Below are positions 24,781 through 35,073 of a stretch of 64,000 nucleotides of DNA, one piece after another. The notes below the pieces were generated by a model. That model saw nothing but the letters and a program-made list of their open reading frames with translations. It had not been told where the DNA came from and ran no database searches. Positions within the stretch are counted from its first letter, which is position 1, and each line of letters opens with the position of its first letter. The stretch lies in the NCBI GenBank assembly GCA_030490835.1, contig CM059971.1:75410224-75474223 (forward strand), written 5' to 3'. Source of the stretch: Annona cherimola (Eukaryota > Streptophyta > Magnoliopsida > Magnoliales > Annonaceae). The position numbers were made by a program, and so were the translations under genes.

Positions 24781-26558
24781 CTTTGAAAATATTTAGGCAT
24801 GTGTTTGTTTGCACTAAAAAGTTGTTCGTACTAAAACTTTTAATTTAAAATTTTTGGCTGTCCACGACTACTATATTAAAACTTTCCAATATGTTATTAA
24901 TGAATACAATCGCGCTATCTTTGGAACACATGGTAGTTGCTTTTTGAAGGAGTTTTTGCAAAATGGATTATGTAACTTTTCGTAATTACAGATTAGCTCT
25001 ACTGGTAGATATTCGCATAAAAAAACTTTGAAGTTTCAAATTACATGTGGGAAAATAAGGCTTATATGTTTTAACTTAATTTTTAGGATCATCAAATATG
25101 TTGTCAGTCGAACCAAATGAATTTCTATATTATATATGTAGAAGAATAATCATGTACACCAGTTTTTACTTAACTAAACAACAATTGGTATATATTATAT
25201 TTTTACTTTTTCATTTTTACGTGAGCTCACGTGTTTTTAGTTCTTAGCTAAAAAATTTATTTTTATTTATAACATTTTAAAAATTAAAAATTACAACTTT
25301 TCATATACGAGGGAGTGTAAGATGGGGTGAAATTTTTTTCTTTTTACAATTTTATAAAATAGTATACATAAAAATCTAAAAATGATGAAATTTAATACAT
25401 GTAGGCCTGCATAAAAATGAAAATAAAAATATATAAAATACAGAAGACGGGTGTACAAAATCATTATCTATAGATACACACACACCCCCTATTGATTTGC
25501 ATTTCTCTACAAGTGCGACAACGGCAACACGTAACATAGGAATTCATCAACATACGCATTCAAATTCAAAAAATTCAACACATGCCCCTCATATCATTAA
25601 TGGGGGAGGAAAAGAAGGTGAGGGTTTTTCTTGGAAGAACGTAAGCTAGAATTCAGTCCTTTTCATCAAACGGGAAAAGAGTGAGGGTTTTTGAGTCAAT
25701 GTAACCGTAAAATTCAACGAGCGTTTTCTTTGGGCCTAGAGGAAGTTGTTGTGAACCGTCCAATTATCCTTTGCAAGGTGGCCCACTAGACAACATACCT
25801 CCTCGTTTGTATTTCTATTGAGTAATGCTCATGAAGGACCCATTTCATTAAATGACACAATGGAATCTAAGTCACGTACTAATTGCAGTCAAAGTTTTAT
25901 TATTATTTGAGTAAAATTTCGATAAATTTATTGAATTTTTTTTTTTTTTACCGTATTTACGTAGAATTGGCTACGTTTAACCAAATGGCGTTACCTTTAT
26001 AAAACAACCAAGTATTTGTAATTAAATAATCCATATATGACCGAAAGACCAAAAGATTAGCTACATTCTACGATTCAACCACCTGCTAAATATAAGCAAG
26101 AACATTGTCAAAAAAAAAAAAAAGAAAAAAGAAAAAAAGACCGCTTATCTGAATATAGGGTGGCAAATTTTATAAAGAACAAGAGTAATGCTTAATACGA
26201 TATTGGAGATATATGTAGGGCTTGTTTGTGCAAAGTAAACACCCTTTGGTTGTATCCTAGCTAAAACCTGCGAAATTTCTTAAAACGTTGAAATTAAGGA
26301 TTTGTACGAGGCTGTGTTTTCTTTTGGCTAAAGAGGCTCTGAATTAGATGATAGTTTACCTAGATTTTCAAAACAAGAAATGGGCTGTGACCAGGAAAGC
26401 AAAAGCTCGAGTATATATGTTCTTGGTTTTTAATATGCATCAATATTTTCGGGACATTTGTACTCGGAAATAATGGAAATCACAATAGATGGTGGATAGG
26501 TGCAACACAAAACATGGATTGCCGGGCCACTGAGGTTGTGGCCTATTTTTTTTGCCAG
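24781..26558. other. Intergenic, no gene seen
   Basis: AT-rich, without a credible ORF. Includes GTTTGTTTGCAC-type sequence near 24798, a T-run at about 25936-25949 and an A-rich tract at 26109-26140. Confidence 0.45.
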
Positions 26559-27108
26559 CGCAGTTGGATTCCTGCCAGTTGCCGGCGACGATTTTACAAT
26601 TCCCTTTACATATTTCCTCTTGAACAAAGTATTTGTATGAAGGTTATAAAAAGTATTTGTATGTTAAAAAAGAAAAGAAAAGAAAAGATCTTCGGGCGTT
26701 TGGTTGTCAAACAACATGTGGTGTGGGCTCATCCTTGCATACATGTTCATAAGCCAAGGTGTGCAATATTTTCTATAGCATTTGACTAAGCAATAATATT
26801 CTATTTTAGAATTTATTAGCATAGTTCGATTCCTGCTACTTGCCGGTGATGATTTTACAATTCCCTTTACATATTTTCTCCTGAACAAAAGTATTTATAA
26901 AAAAGATTTTTTATTGTGTAAAGGTCATAAAAAGTACTTGAATGTAATATCAAATGTCATCGTATATGTTAAAAAAAAGATCGCCGGGGAGTTTGGTTGT
27001 TACAAATGTAGTGTCGGCTCATCCTTGCAGACATGTTCATAAGCCGAGATTTGCAATATTTTCTGCAGCATTTGACTAATCAATAATATTCTATTTTAGA
27101 ATTTATTT
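26559..27108. repeat. Tandem duplication, two ~260-290-bp units
   Basis: Unit 1 (about 26559-26816) and unit 2 (about 26817-27108) share in order GATTCCTGCxAxTTGCCGG, GATTTTACAATTCCCTTTAC, TTTGGTTGT, GGCTCATCCTTGCAxACATG and ATATTCTATTTTAGAATTTA. Unit 2 has gained about 30 bases in the middle. The minus-strand frames in both units start with the same peptide only because of the duplication. Confidence 0.8.
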
Positions 27109-27496
27109 TCTCAACAAAGACCTTTCTCGGATAGGGACAGGACTTCAATGCTAATCCGTACGTAGTGCGTGTTCGAACTCACGGACTACTCATTCTCAGT
27201 GGGCCTGACAAAGGGAACAAAGGTTTCACACTTCCGCATTGAAACCAACGCATGCATTGACCATCTATTTCAATCTCAAAACAAAGATAGAATTGATTAT
27301 TCAATCCGTTGAGAGGAACAACTGCAATCTACCACAAAAAAAAAAAAAAAAAAAAAGATCATTTTCGGGAGCGTTCTAAGTCTTTATTACAAAGAAAAAT
27401 GTGTAATTAAGTTGCATATAAGATTAGTCACAAATTTCCATGAATAAAGATTAGTCACAAATAAATCACAAAAAATTTACAGCAATGTATAACTGC
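27109..27496. other. Spacer with an A-tract
   Basis: Contains a 22-base A-tract at about 27335-27356, possibly the tail of an older retroposed copy that can no longer be identified. TGTTCGAACTCACGG at about 27170 is box-B-like but isolated. Confidence 0.35.
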
Positions 27497-28113
27497 AGAA
27501 GACAACAAAACATTGATTGCTCCTCTTAGTAAGCATGAAGCATTCAAAGCACTAAACGAAATGGCCCCATGGAAGGCATCCGGGCCTTCCGATGGTTAGC
27601 CAGCCAACTGGCTTCTATCAACAATATTGGTCACTACTAGAAGATGATATCTTCATGGTTTGCTAGAATTTTATGTAGACTAATGATTTCATAGCAAGAT
27701 AGGAAATGATGAAAGAAATAAATCAAACAAATATCATTTTGATCTTGAAAAAAAATTAGGTGTAAACAATATGAGAGATTTTTGTCATATCAGCCTGTGC
27801 AATGTGTTATATAAAATTTTTGTAAAAATATTAGTGAACAGGCTAAAGACTTATCTTCCAAAGATCATCTCAGCAAATCAAAGTGCTTTTATCCCTAGAA
27901 GGCTCATAACAGACAATATGCTAATTGCTTACGAAGCTCTCTACATGCTAAAAAGGAGAAAAATAGGGCACGCAGAGGAGGTGACCATTAAACTGGACAT
28001 GGCAAAAGCATACCATAGAGTGAAGTGAAATTTTATCTATCAAGCTATGAGAAAGTTGGGATTATATGAACTTTGGATAGAATTGATATTATCATGCTTA
28101 TCCACAATTACTT
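27497..28113 (+). mobile_element. LINE reverse transcriptase, piece 1 of 3
   Basis: N-terminal part of a plant L1-type reverse transcriptase. Motifs seen: APLSKHEAFKALNEM and WKASGPSDG early, then ISLCNVLYKIFVKILVNRLK, SANQSAFIPRRLITDN and VTIKLDMAKAYHRVK (27771-28028), with the first catalytic Asp of the DxxKAYDRVEW block present as KLDMAKAY. A TGA at 28026 stands where Trp is expected. Coding continues to ELILSCLSTIT at the TACTT duplication (28109-28113). Pieces 2 and 3 lie at 33649 and 45482. 5'-truncated pseudogene. Confidence 0.85.
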
Positions 28114-29261
28114 TGATGCAACCAAGTGCTTGTCGTTAAGAGCACTATGATCACTAATTTAATTAAAATTAACTGAAACATATTAAAGCTAACACTATAT
28201 GTGAGATAGCGTAGAATAATGGTGAGTTGGGTCGAATCCACAGAAAGGTAATAAAGTTTTTGAATTATTTAAGAAGAGATAAGAGGAGAGAGAAAGAGAG
28301 AGAGTAGAGAGAAAAGAGAGGGAAGAAGGTAAAGAGAAGAGAGAAATAACGAAGAGAGAAGGGAAGCGAGAGAGAATGTAGAGAGAGAAAGAAGAGATGA
28401 AGAGAGTAAGAAGTTAGAGAAAGAAAGAAATTAGAAAGAAAAGAGAAGAAATTAAACAGAGAGAGAGAAGTGGAAAGGAATTAGAAAGAAAGAGAGAAGA
28501 GAGAGACAACAATAAAGAAGGGAGAGAAGAGAGAGAAATTAGAAGGAGAGAGAAAGAGAGAGATGAAGGAAAAAAGAAAGGAGAAATTATAATTAATTAA
28601 CAACAACTAAATTAAATCCACTTTAAGAAATTTAGTTTAAAAATTACAAAGCAGGAATAAAGCATTTAATAAAGCGGTAAAACTAATCTAAAAATTAAGA
28701 TGCAAAATTAACAACTACAAGACACTAAAAATGAACTACAAAGCAAAAATAAAATTATATCACATAGATATGAAGAACAAATTTTCACATTATAGGAATT
28801 TTATTACTTGGCCCCACTCACTTGATAGTAGGTCATACAAGGAGTTGTCTCACCATATGAGGGGGACGAGTTTTTGGTGTGTGATAGGTTGATGAGCCCT
28901 CCTTTTATAAGCTTGTGGGGCACCCCTTGGAAAGCAATCCCAACGATGTGGGATTCTAAGTTCTGCCTTTTGTATTTGGGGCGGACGGCCCAGATGTGAT
29001 GAAGATGAAGGGGCTGCCAGAGCTGATAGGAGAGTAGGTCCTACTGGTAGTATTGTTTGGGTTTGCTGTTATGGATTGGGATGATGATTGGCTTAGCTCG
29101 GTGATGTGGTTAGACCGGTTAGTGCTGCTGCCATTGTTCGGTATGCCAAAGAAGAAGACTGGCTAGCTGATTGCAGGTTGATGAATGCAATTGTAGCTAG
29201 GTAACATTGCTAATTACTGTCGTCAATGGTGCTTGTGATCAGAAAAAATGGAAGTAGCTCA
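28114..29261. other. Left part of insertion 'a', non-coding
   Basis: GTTGGGTCGAATCCACAG near 28226 resembles a phrase common in plant Ty3/gypsy non-coding regions (by recall). A GA-rich tract fills 28271-28590. 28880-29000 contains GCAATCCCAACGATGTGGGA. No ORF. Confidence 0.4.
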
Positions 29262-29722
29262 TGTTGGGAAAACCTTATTGATTAAATTCATAATCACCCC
29301 TGGATCCTCCATGCTAAATCACTAAGAAAAATAAATCATAAGTAGAAGCATACCTGAATCTGTAGGAGTAATTGTTATTGAATCTAGAGGTGTTTTGGTT
29401 TTCTAAGTTAATGCCTTAGGATTTTCTGGAGGAGGTGACTCATCTTTTCTAAAGATGGGATGTTAGAAAAAAACCTTAAAAAGATGCATAACCTGGGGAT
29501 CGCAATCGTATATGTAGTGTACTCGTCTTTCTAATTTCTAATTTAGTTCATCATAAAAATAAAAATTAGAAAATAAGCAATAGAAAATCTATGCATAGGA
29601 GACCCATACTCTATTAGATGATTGATGATCATTAAACCTTATGAGATCACTTTATAATTTGAGCTTCAACTTTATAAAAGCGTATATATAATTATTATAC
29701 ATGTAAGTCCAAAAATCCAACA
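29262..29722 (-). repeat. LTR of a minus-strand copia element
   Basis: Read on the minus strand the segment begins TGTTGGATTTTTGG, right after a polypurine tract (CTTAGTAGGAGAT), and ends TTTTCCCAACA. TG...CA ends, the adjoining purine tract, and copia RNase H coding further upstream on the same strand make this its 3' LTR (461 bp). The matching 5' LTR is absent; the element is truncated near 32312. Confidence 0.7.
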
Positions 29723-30099
29723 ATCTCCTACTAAGACTACATATAATTTTATAATCATATATATAACCTTATGAGCTCACTTCTGCTATCATAACCAAAA
29801 TCATCTCTAAATAATCTCGTCCATTAGTTATGTCAACATAGGATAAAAGCGGCCTTTGTCACATGCATCGTAACATGAACCATCCATGGTCATATATATC
29901 ATACATAACCAAAACGACATAGATCAAGTATGGATGCGTAGCATCAAAATTATATGGAATATGATCTAACATGCCTATTTCTAACTGGTCCAACTTATTT
30001 AGCAAGATTAAACCAAAATCAAAATATCGAATAACCAAAATACTGAAAACTTTATTTTTGCAGAAAATATCCATAATTGTAATAAACAAAATATGTGTC

Positions 30100-32312
30100 A
30101 ATCAGAAAAGCACAAAATACAAATATAAACTCCCACTAAACTAGAGTATTATTAAGTGATACAACACCCATGTGAGTAGGGGTGCAACTCGGGCTCATGA
30201 AACTCGGGTTCACCTTAACCCTAACCCTAACCCTATTTATAAACCCCAACCCTAACCATATTTTTGAAATTGGCTTGGGTTGAGTTTCGAGTTGACATTC
30301 TCCTATTAATGTTTTTGTTACTCATCCTATATGTAATTTTTATTACAAACCTATTATATAAAAAAGTTTAAAAAATAATTTATTATATGAAAGCAAGAAA
30401 AATTTAAATAACGCTTAAGAGTAAAAAGAAAGAAAGGATGGAGACTGAAAAATCAACAATTATTATTGGATATTTCATAACAAATGCTAAGACTATTTCC
30501 GAAAAAAAAACTTATATGAACTAAAATTAAAATGACATGGTGTGAATATTAATCCACTAAAAAATTCAACTTTAAGAAGATTCTAAAATTTTTATTAATT
30601 AAAGATTTGTATCAAATAAAGCTACAAAAATGATTCAATTTACTGAGCTACACCGTGTAGCATGTACCTAAAATTTATTTCAAGATAAATGTTTCCGATA
30701 GGAAAACAACATAGTAATTTGTTTCTCATCATGTATATATGGCACCGACGAAATTTTAAAAAACAAGTGCTAATAGCGCCTGTCTTTCCTTTCAAATCCA
30801 CTTCCATTGTGGATAAAATAATTTCTCCTAGTCGTTGAATGATTGAATGGATTTGTACGACATTTTGATGCTCTTTATGAATAAAAAATCTTAATGATTT
30901 TTATTCCTTTTATGTAATTTTTACACCTTTCTCAGAAATTGGTGATGCGGAGTGGTGATTTGAACCGTAATGATTTTCCGTACGCTACTGCCAATTTCTT
31001 TTCATGCATGATCTCTGCCCTTCCCTTTCGAATGCAGACAACGGTCAGTTTTTTTATTTTTAAGAAAAAAAGTCATTTGCGAATTGCTATTAACATACAT
31101 GGAAGGCTGCCCAATAGTGGAGATTAACGTATCGTATGTGGTAGGCACTAGCAGCGAAAGGCTGGAGACTGAACCCGACATCAGTAACGGCATTTTGGCA
31201 GAACGAAGTGGCGTTTTGGCTAAGGGTGGCACGACATTTTGGCAGAACGGCAGTGACATTTTCGCTAACAGCAGTAGCGTCGTTTTGGTGAACGATGGAA
31301 ATGCAACGGGCAGCGAAGTCGTTTCGACGAATGGTGAAAATGCAGCGGGAAGGCTAGAAAGCTGGAAATGGCACCGTGAATGGAAACAGGATGGATTGGA
31401 AATGGCATCGCGAACTGGAAAGTTGAAAATCGAATGAGAATTCGAAAATCAAAATAGGCTGGAAAGCAGCCTGGCAGCGAGCCTGTGATAGACTGATAGT
31501 CGTCAGAGATGGGACGCAACGAGTAGTGGCTCAAACGTATAATAATATAATATTAATATTTTTCAAATATGGGTTCGAATTCGGGTTCACCTGAACCCGA
31601 AACCGAAAGTAGCTTAAATTCAATCAGGGTTCGGGCAAAGAAATCGAGCTCGGGTTCATAATTACAGAGTTTCAACACTGCTCCCGCCTGGGTTTGGCGG
31701 GCCGGGTTCGGCTGAACCCGGCCCAAGTTGCACCCCTACATGTGAGCAGTATACTTATGAAAGACCTTAGGTGGTAGTTCCTTAGTCAGTGGATCCGCAA
31801 TCATAGAGTTTGTTCCTATATACTCTATAGACACTTGACTTTCTTGAATTCTTTCCTTAACAGCTAGAAACTTGAGGTCAATGAACTTTAACTTCGTTGA
31901 GCTCCTGTTGTTGTTGGGATATAAGATTGCTGAGTTTATTATCGCACAATAACTTGAGTGGTCTTTTAATTTCATCCATAATTTGCAGTCTCGTGATAAA
32001 ATTTCGCAGTCATATGGTCTGATTGGATGCCTCAAAATATGCTATAAATTTAGTCGTCATGGTAGGAGCAACGAGTGTCTGCTTAGCTCTCCTCTAAGAG
32101 ACAGCTCATTCAGTAAGTAGATAAATATAACCCGAAGTGGATCGAAGACTGTCTTGGCATCCTGCATGGTCAGGATTCGAATATCTAATGATCTTTATAT
32201 TATCCAACCTCTTGTATGTGAGCATGTAGTGTTTTGTTATCTGTAAGTATCTTAAAACCCTTTTGGCTACTACTTCAAATGTGCTTATAAGATTATCTTC
32301 TTCACATAACAA
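30100..32312 (-). pseudogene. Copia pol C-terminus (RNase H), split by a hAT-like element
   Basis: Minus-strand copia RNase H. 32312-32106 carries KRVLRYLQITKHYMLTYKR and AGCQDSLRSTSGYIYLL; 32035-31740 carries KFLAVKERIQESQVSIEYIG and MIADPLTKELPPKVF. The hAT-like element 30177-31738 interrupts it after the residues TAHM. Beyond it the frame resumes with GVVSLNNTLV, then TAG in place of an expected Gln, then WEF. Residues between the two blocks are disrupted by frameshifts. Integrase and reverse transcriptase are missing, so the copy is dead. Confidence 0.8.
30177..31738. mobile_element. Non-autonomous hAT-like element (1562 bp)
   Basis: Inverted termini TAGGGGTGCAACTCGGGC and GCCCAAGTTGCACCCCTA with an exact 8-bp target duplication CATGTGAG (30169-30176, 31739-31746). 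It is inserted in the copia RNase H coding end. The interior holds CGGGTTC / GAACCCG motifs near both ends. The GC-richer stretch 31090-31440 has an open frame in each direction but no recognised domain; it could be captured host sequence. Confidence 0.9.
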
Positions 32313-33643
32313 GGAGCTTCCGGAGCTGATTGATTACACATTGTGAAGTGTAAATTCTCTTTTGTCTATTTTCTTTTGTATTGTTGCCTTGGATTAGTGT
32401 TGGAGACCAAATTCAAGAAGAAGCAAAATAGGGAGTTGGTTTGAGTTTCTCACTAACAGGTTTTGCTTGATTGGTTTAAGTTTGTCTCACAAAAGGATTA
32501 GACTTAGTTTGTTGGAGTTGGTCTCATCAACAAGTGATTATTGTATATGCACCATAGAGCTAGAATCTAGAAAAGAGCGGGTGCTCTAGATTGTATTGAA
32601 TATATAATAGTATAACCCAAAACACAACGTGTGTGTTCTTAGAAGAGTGGAGTAGGAAGGTTGCCCAAACCACTATATATTGTTGTCTTTTGTGCGGTTT
32701 GATTGCTTGCATTTTATATTCCATTTGCATCATCTCATTCTATCTCATAGCATGTTTCATCAAGGGGATTAAACTTACAAGGGATTAAGCTTTTAATTAC
32801 GAAAAGAATTTTCAAGAACTTAATTCACCCATCTCCTATTGAGTTTTGCCATAAATTCGGGACAACAAAATTGAGGCTTATGGAGGCTATCGATCCATAG
32901 TTTGGACAGGTTTGATGGGGTTGTGTGGTCGGTGAAGCTTTTGGGTTGAAACTATGGCATCCGGTGGATTGGGAAAGATGGAACTCGTGGAGCACTGCCA
33001 GTTTGGGTGTCTAAAATTGGGTTGCTGTAGTTGCCAGAATGGAGGTGGTTGATGGTCAACTTGCCTACGTTTGACATGGTAGCTATCTGATGGAGGGAAG
33101 ATGTGGGGCACACAAGTGACCATTGAAGAGGAATTGGGGAAGATGATGGAGCACATAACCAAGCTTGGTCCCTTGCTCAGGCGGTGCACGGTTGTTCGAT
33201 GTACCTGCAGAACTTTTAAATGTGAATTTAAACATTAATTTCTGGTCAATTAATTTTTATATTATCATAAATCTTCTTAATTTAATTTTTAGCCTTTATT
33301 TTATAATAATTCATTCTATCTTAAAATTATACAACCCAATTTTGTAATATAATTTTAATTCCGATTATATAATTTTATAAATTGCTCGAATTATATTAAT
33401 AGACTAATGCATATTTCAAAATTAAAATTTTCTAACATATTTAATTCCTCTTAGTGTGTGTAATTATCTTTGTATTTTATATCTTAAAAATATTACAAAA
33501 TGACCTATTTTATAGCAAAATTAAAGATTTTACGAAACTATAATTTTCACTAAATTTCACATAAAACCTTTATTTAACTAACATTTTTATATTTAATGGT
33601 GAGAATTTAATATAAAATTATATGAAAAATTTGCGACTTATCA
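32313..33643. other. Right part of insertion 'a', LTR-like remnant
   Basis: 32398 starts TGTTGGAGACC, and the stretch runs to a CA near 32870 after AACTTAATTCACCC, which resembles copia LTR/leader sequence; identification is weak. 32880-33190 is GC-richer with a minus-strand open frame of no recognised family. 33200-33643 is very AT-rich. Confidence 0.3.
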
Positions 33644-33648
33644 TACTT

Positions 33649-33888
33649 ATCAAGTTATATTAAATGGTTTCAAGTCGGGTATCTTAAAAGCAAATAGAGG
33701 AATCAGGCAAGGTGATCCACTGTCACTGTATCTTTTTCTATTATGTACAGAAGGTTTATTGGCACTTCTAAAGGAGGCCCAAGCTAAGAGACAAATTAAT
33801 GGCATTAAAATTAGCAAATCTGGACCCACGATAACACACCTATTCTTTGCAGATGATGCACTTTTGTTTACCAAAGCTACAAGAGAAG
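33649..33888 (+). mobile_element. LINE reverse transcriptase, piece 2 of 3 (catalytic core)
   Basis: Continues piece 1 with YQVILNGFKSG, then RGIRQGDPLSLYLFLLCTEG, and the FADDALLF active-site motif at about 33848-33871, all in one open frame. It ends with TKATRE at the AGAAG duplication (33884-33888) where insertion 'b' begins. Confidence 0.9.
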
Positions 33889-33959
33889 TGATGAGGTATA
33901 TTTTGAACCATGAATCCATTATAATTTGTGATTAATTTTAGTTTATGAAATTATATGAT

Positions 33960-34330
33960 TTTTCATATGTAAAAAAAAAGAAAGAAAGAAAGAAAAAATA
34001 ATAATAATGATAAAAAAATGAATGAAAGAAAAAAAAGGTGGGCGGGATGAACGAGATGACAAAAAAAATGCATGTGAAAGATGCGTTTTGGACGAAATAG
34101 CCACCCGGGTTAAACAAAGAGAGAGAGAAGAAAAAAGAAAAGAGAAAATAAAAAAAGAGAGAAAAATCACAATAAAAAGAAAATTGATGGCAAAAGAAAA
34201 GAAAGAAAATTAAAAAAAAGAAAAAAAGAAAAAAAAGAGAAAGAAATTTGTTTACTGGCAAATTTATTACGAAAAGAAAAAGGTTAAATAAAAAATATAT
34301 AAAAAATATAAATAAATAAATATATGAAAA
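33960..34330 (+). repeat. A/G-rich low-complexity tract
   Basis: Runs of GAAAGAAAGAAAG and AAAAAGAAAAAAAG. Open frames here encode only Lys/Glu/Arg or Phe/Ser-rich strings and are compositional artefacts. Confidence 0.85.
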
Positions 34331-34499
34331 ATGAGCAACTCAATTGATCTCTTGTCTTGCCATCTGGAGTTTGGGATGTCTATCTCGTGCCATTGTACAA
34401 ACAACCAAAGTGAAAAAAAAAAGTTGCTTCGGATTGTCTTCATGACGTAGAGACAACTCTCACAGTTGAAGTCTTGGAAACGGAATGAGTTGAAGAGAG

Positions 34500-34740
34500 T
34501 TGTAAGATTGAAAAATGTGGAAGGTGAACGTAAAAGATTTGATGAAGAATTGAAACACCATGCCGGTAACTCATAAAGAGGTTCGGTAGTCTCTTGAAGA
34601 TGAAGTTGGACGGTTGACAGAAACTATTGGACAGATAGAAGGAAAAAAAAGAGAGAAGAAGAAGAAAGAGAGAGAAGGAAGAAATACGCTGGGTAGAGCT
34701 GAGGCTGAAAGCAATGAGCTACGTCGTGGCTAGGCCGGAC
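34500..34740 (+). pseudogene. Coiled-coil-like coding remnant, left half
   Basis: Reading frames give NVEGERKRFDEELKHHAG and, after a frameshift, SLEDEVGRLTETIGQIEGKK followed by GRAEAESNELRRG. These have the heptad-like, Glu/Lys-rich look of a coiled coil, possibly part of a retroelement gag. The copia element at 34741 cuts it. No family could be named. Confidence 0.35.
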
Positions 34741-35059
34741 TGTTAGAATTATACTCCTATCAAGTGTCCTAATTATATGATAAGTCTTGGATTTAAAGAT
34801 AGCCCAGTCATATCTGAATTGCATACGCAATCCGATTCCAGGTAGAACTGCACTTCTAATTGAGTCACGATGGGAAGGGCTCTATAAATAGAGGAGTCTA
34901 GGTTCCTCTCTCACATGTTCATATCACTAGAGGTTCCCATCTGCCGCTAGTATTATAGGGAGAAGTGTTGAGGGAGAAGACCTCGTACTCTACTCGGTCT
35001 ACAGGTGGAATCTACACACATGGATTCAGGTACGCTTCCGTATCACATGATTTCCAACA
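34741..35059 (+). repeat. Copia 5' LTR (319 bp)
   Basis: Starts TGTTAGAATTATACTCC and ends TTTCCAACA. A TATA-like CTATAAATAGAGG at about 34881-34893 is the probable promoter of the element. Confidence 0.92.
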
Positions 35060-35061
35060 TG

Positions 35062-35073
35062 TGGTATCAGAGC
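35062..35073 (+). other. Primer-binding site (initiator tRNA-Met type)
   Basis: TGGTATCAGAGC two bases after the LTR end. This is the usual plant copia primer-binding site, complementary to the 3' end of initiator tRNA-Met. Confidence 0.93.

Larger units (their letters stand above)
28114..33643. mobile_element. 5.5-kb insertion 'a' in the LINE, LTR-type ends
   Basis: It starts TGATGCAACC and ends GACTTATCA, flanked by the exact 5-bp duplication TACTT (28109-28113, 33644-33648). TG...CA ends and a 5-bp duplication are the mark of LTR-retrotransposon integration. Excision of the element plus one TACTT rejoins the LINE codons as T-I-T-Y-Q-V in frame. I could not match a left LTR to a right LTR, so the element is either decayed or rearranged. 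It contains a purine-rich tract, a minus-strand copia 3' end and a hAT-like element. Confidence 0.7.

Noticed and set aside
30215..30236. Telomere-like CCCTAA repeats
   Set aside because: Only three units and not the plant CCCTAAA type; they lie in the subterminal motif region of a hAT-like element that is rich in AACCC.
32887..33189. 100-aa minus-strand ORF
   Set aside because: Could not be matched to any family; near LTR-like debris; left unannotated.
28114..33643. Calling insertion 'a' a complete LTR retrotransposon
   Set aside because: Ends and target duplicate fit, but no paired LTRs or own pol were found; reported only as an LTR-type insertion.
33938..34261. Phe/Ser-rich and Lys/Glu-rich ORFs
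   Set aside because: Generated by A/G-rich simple sequence.
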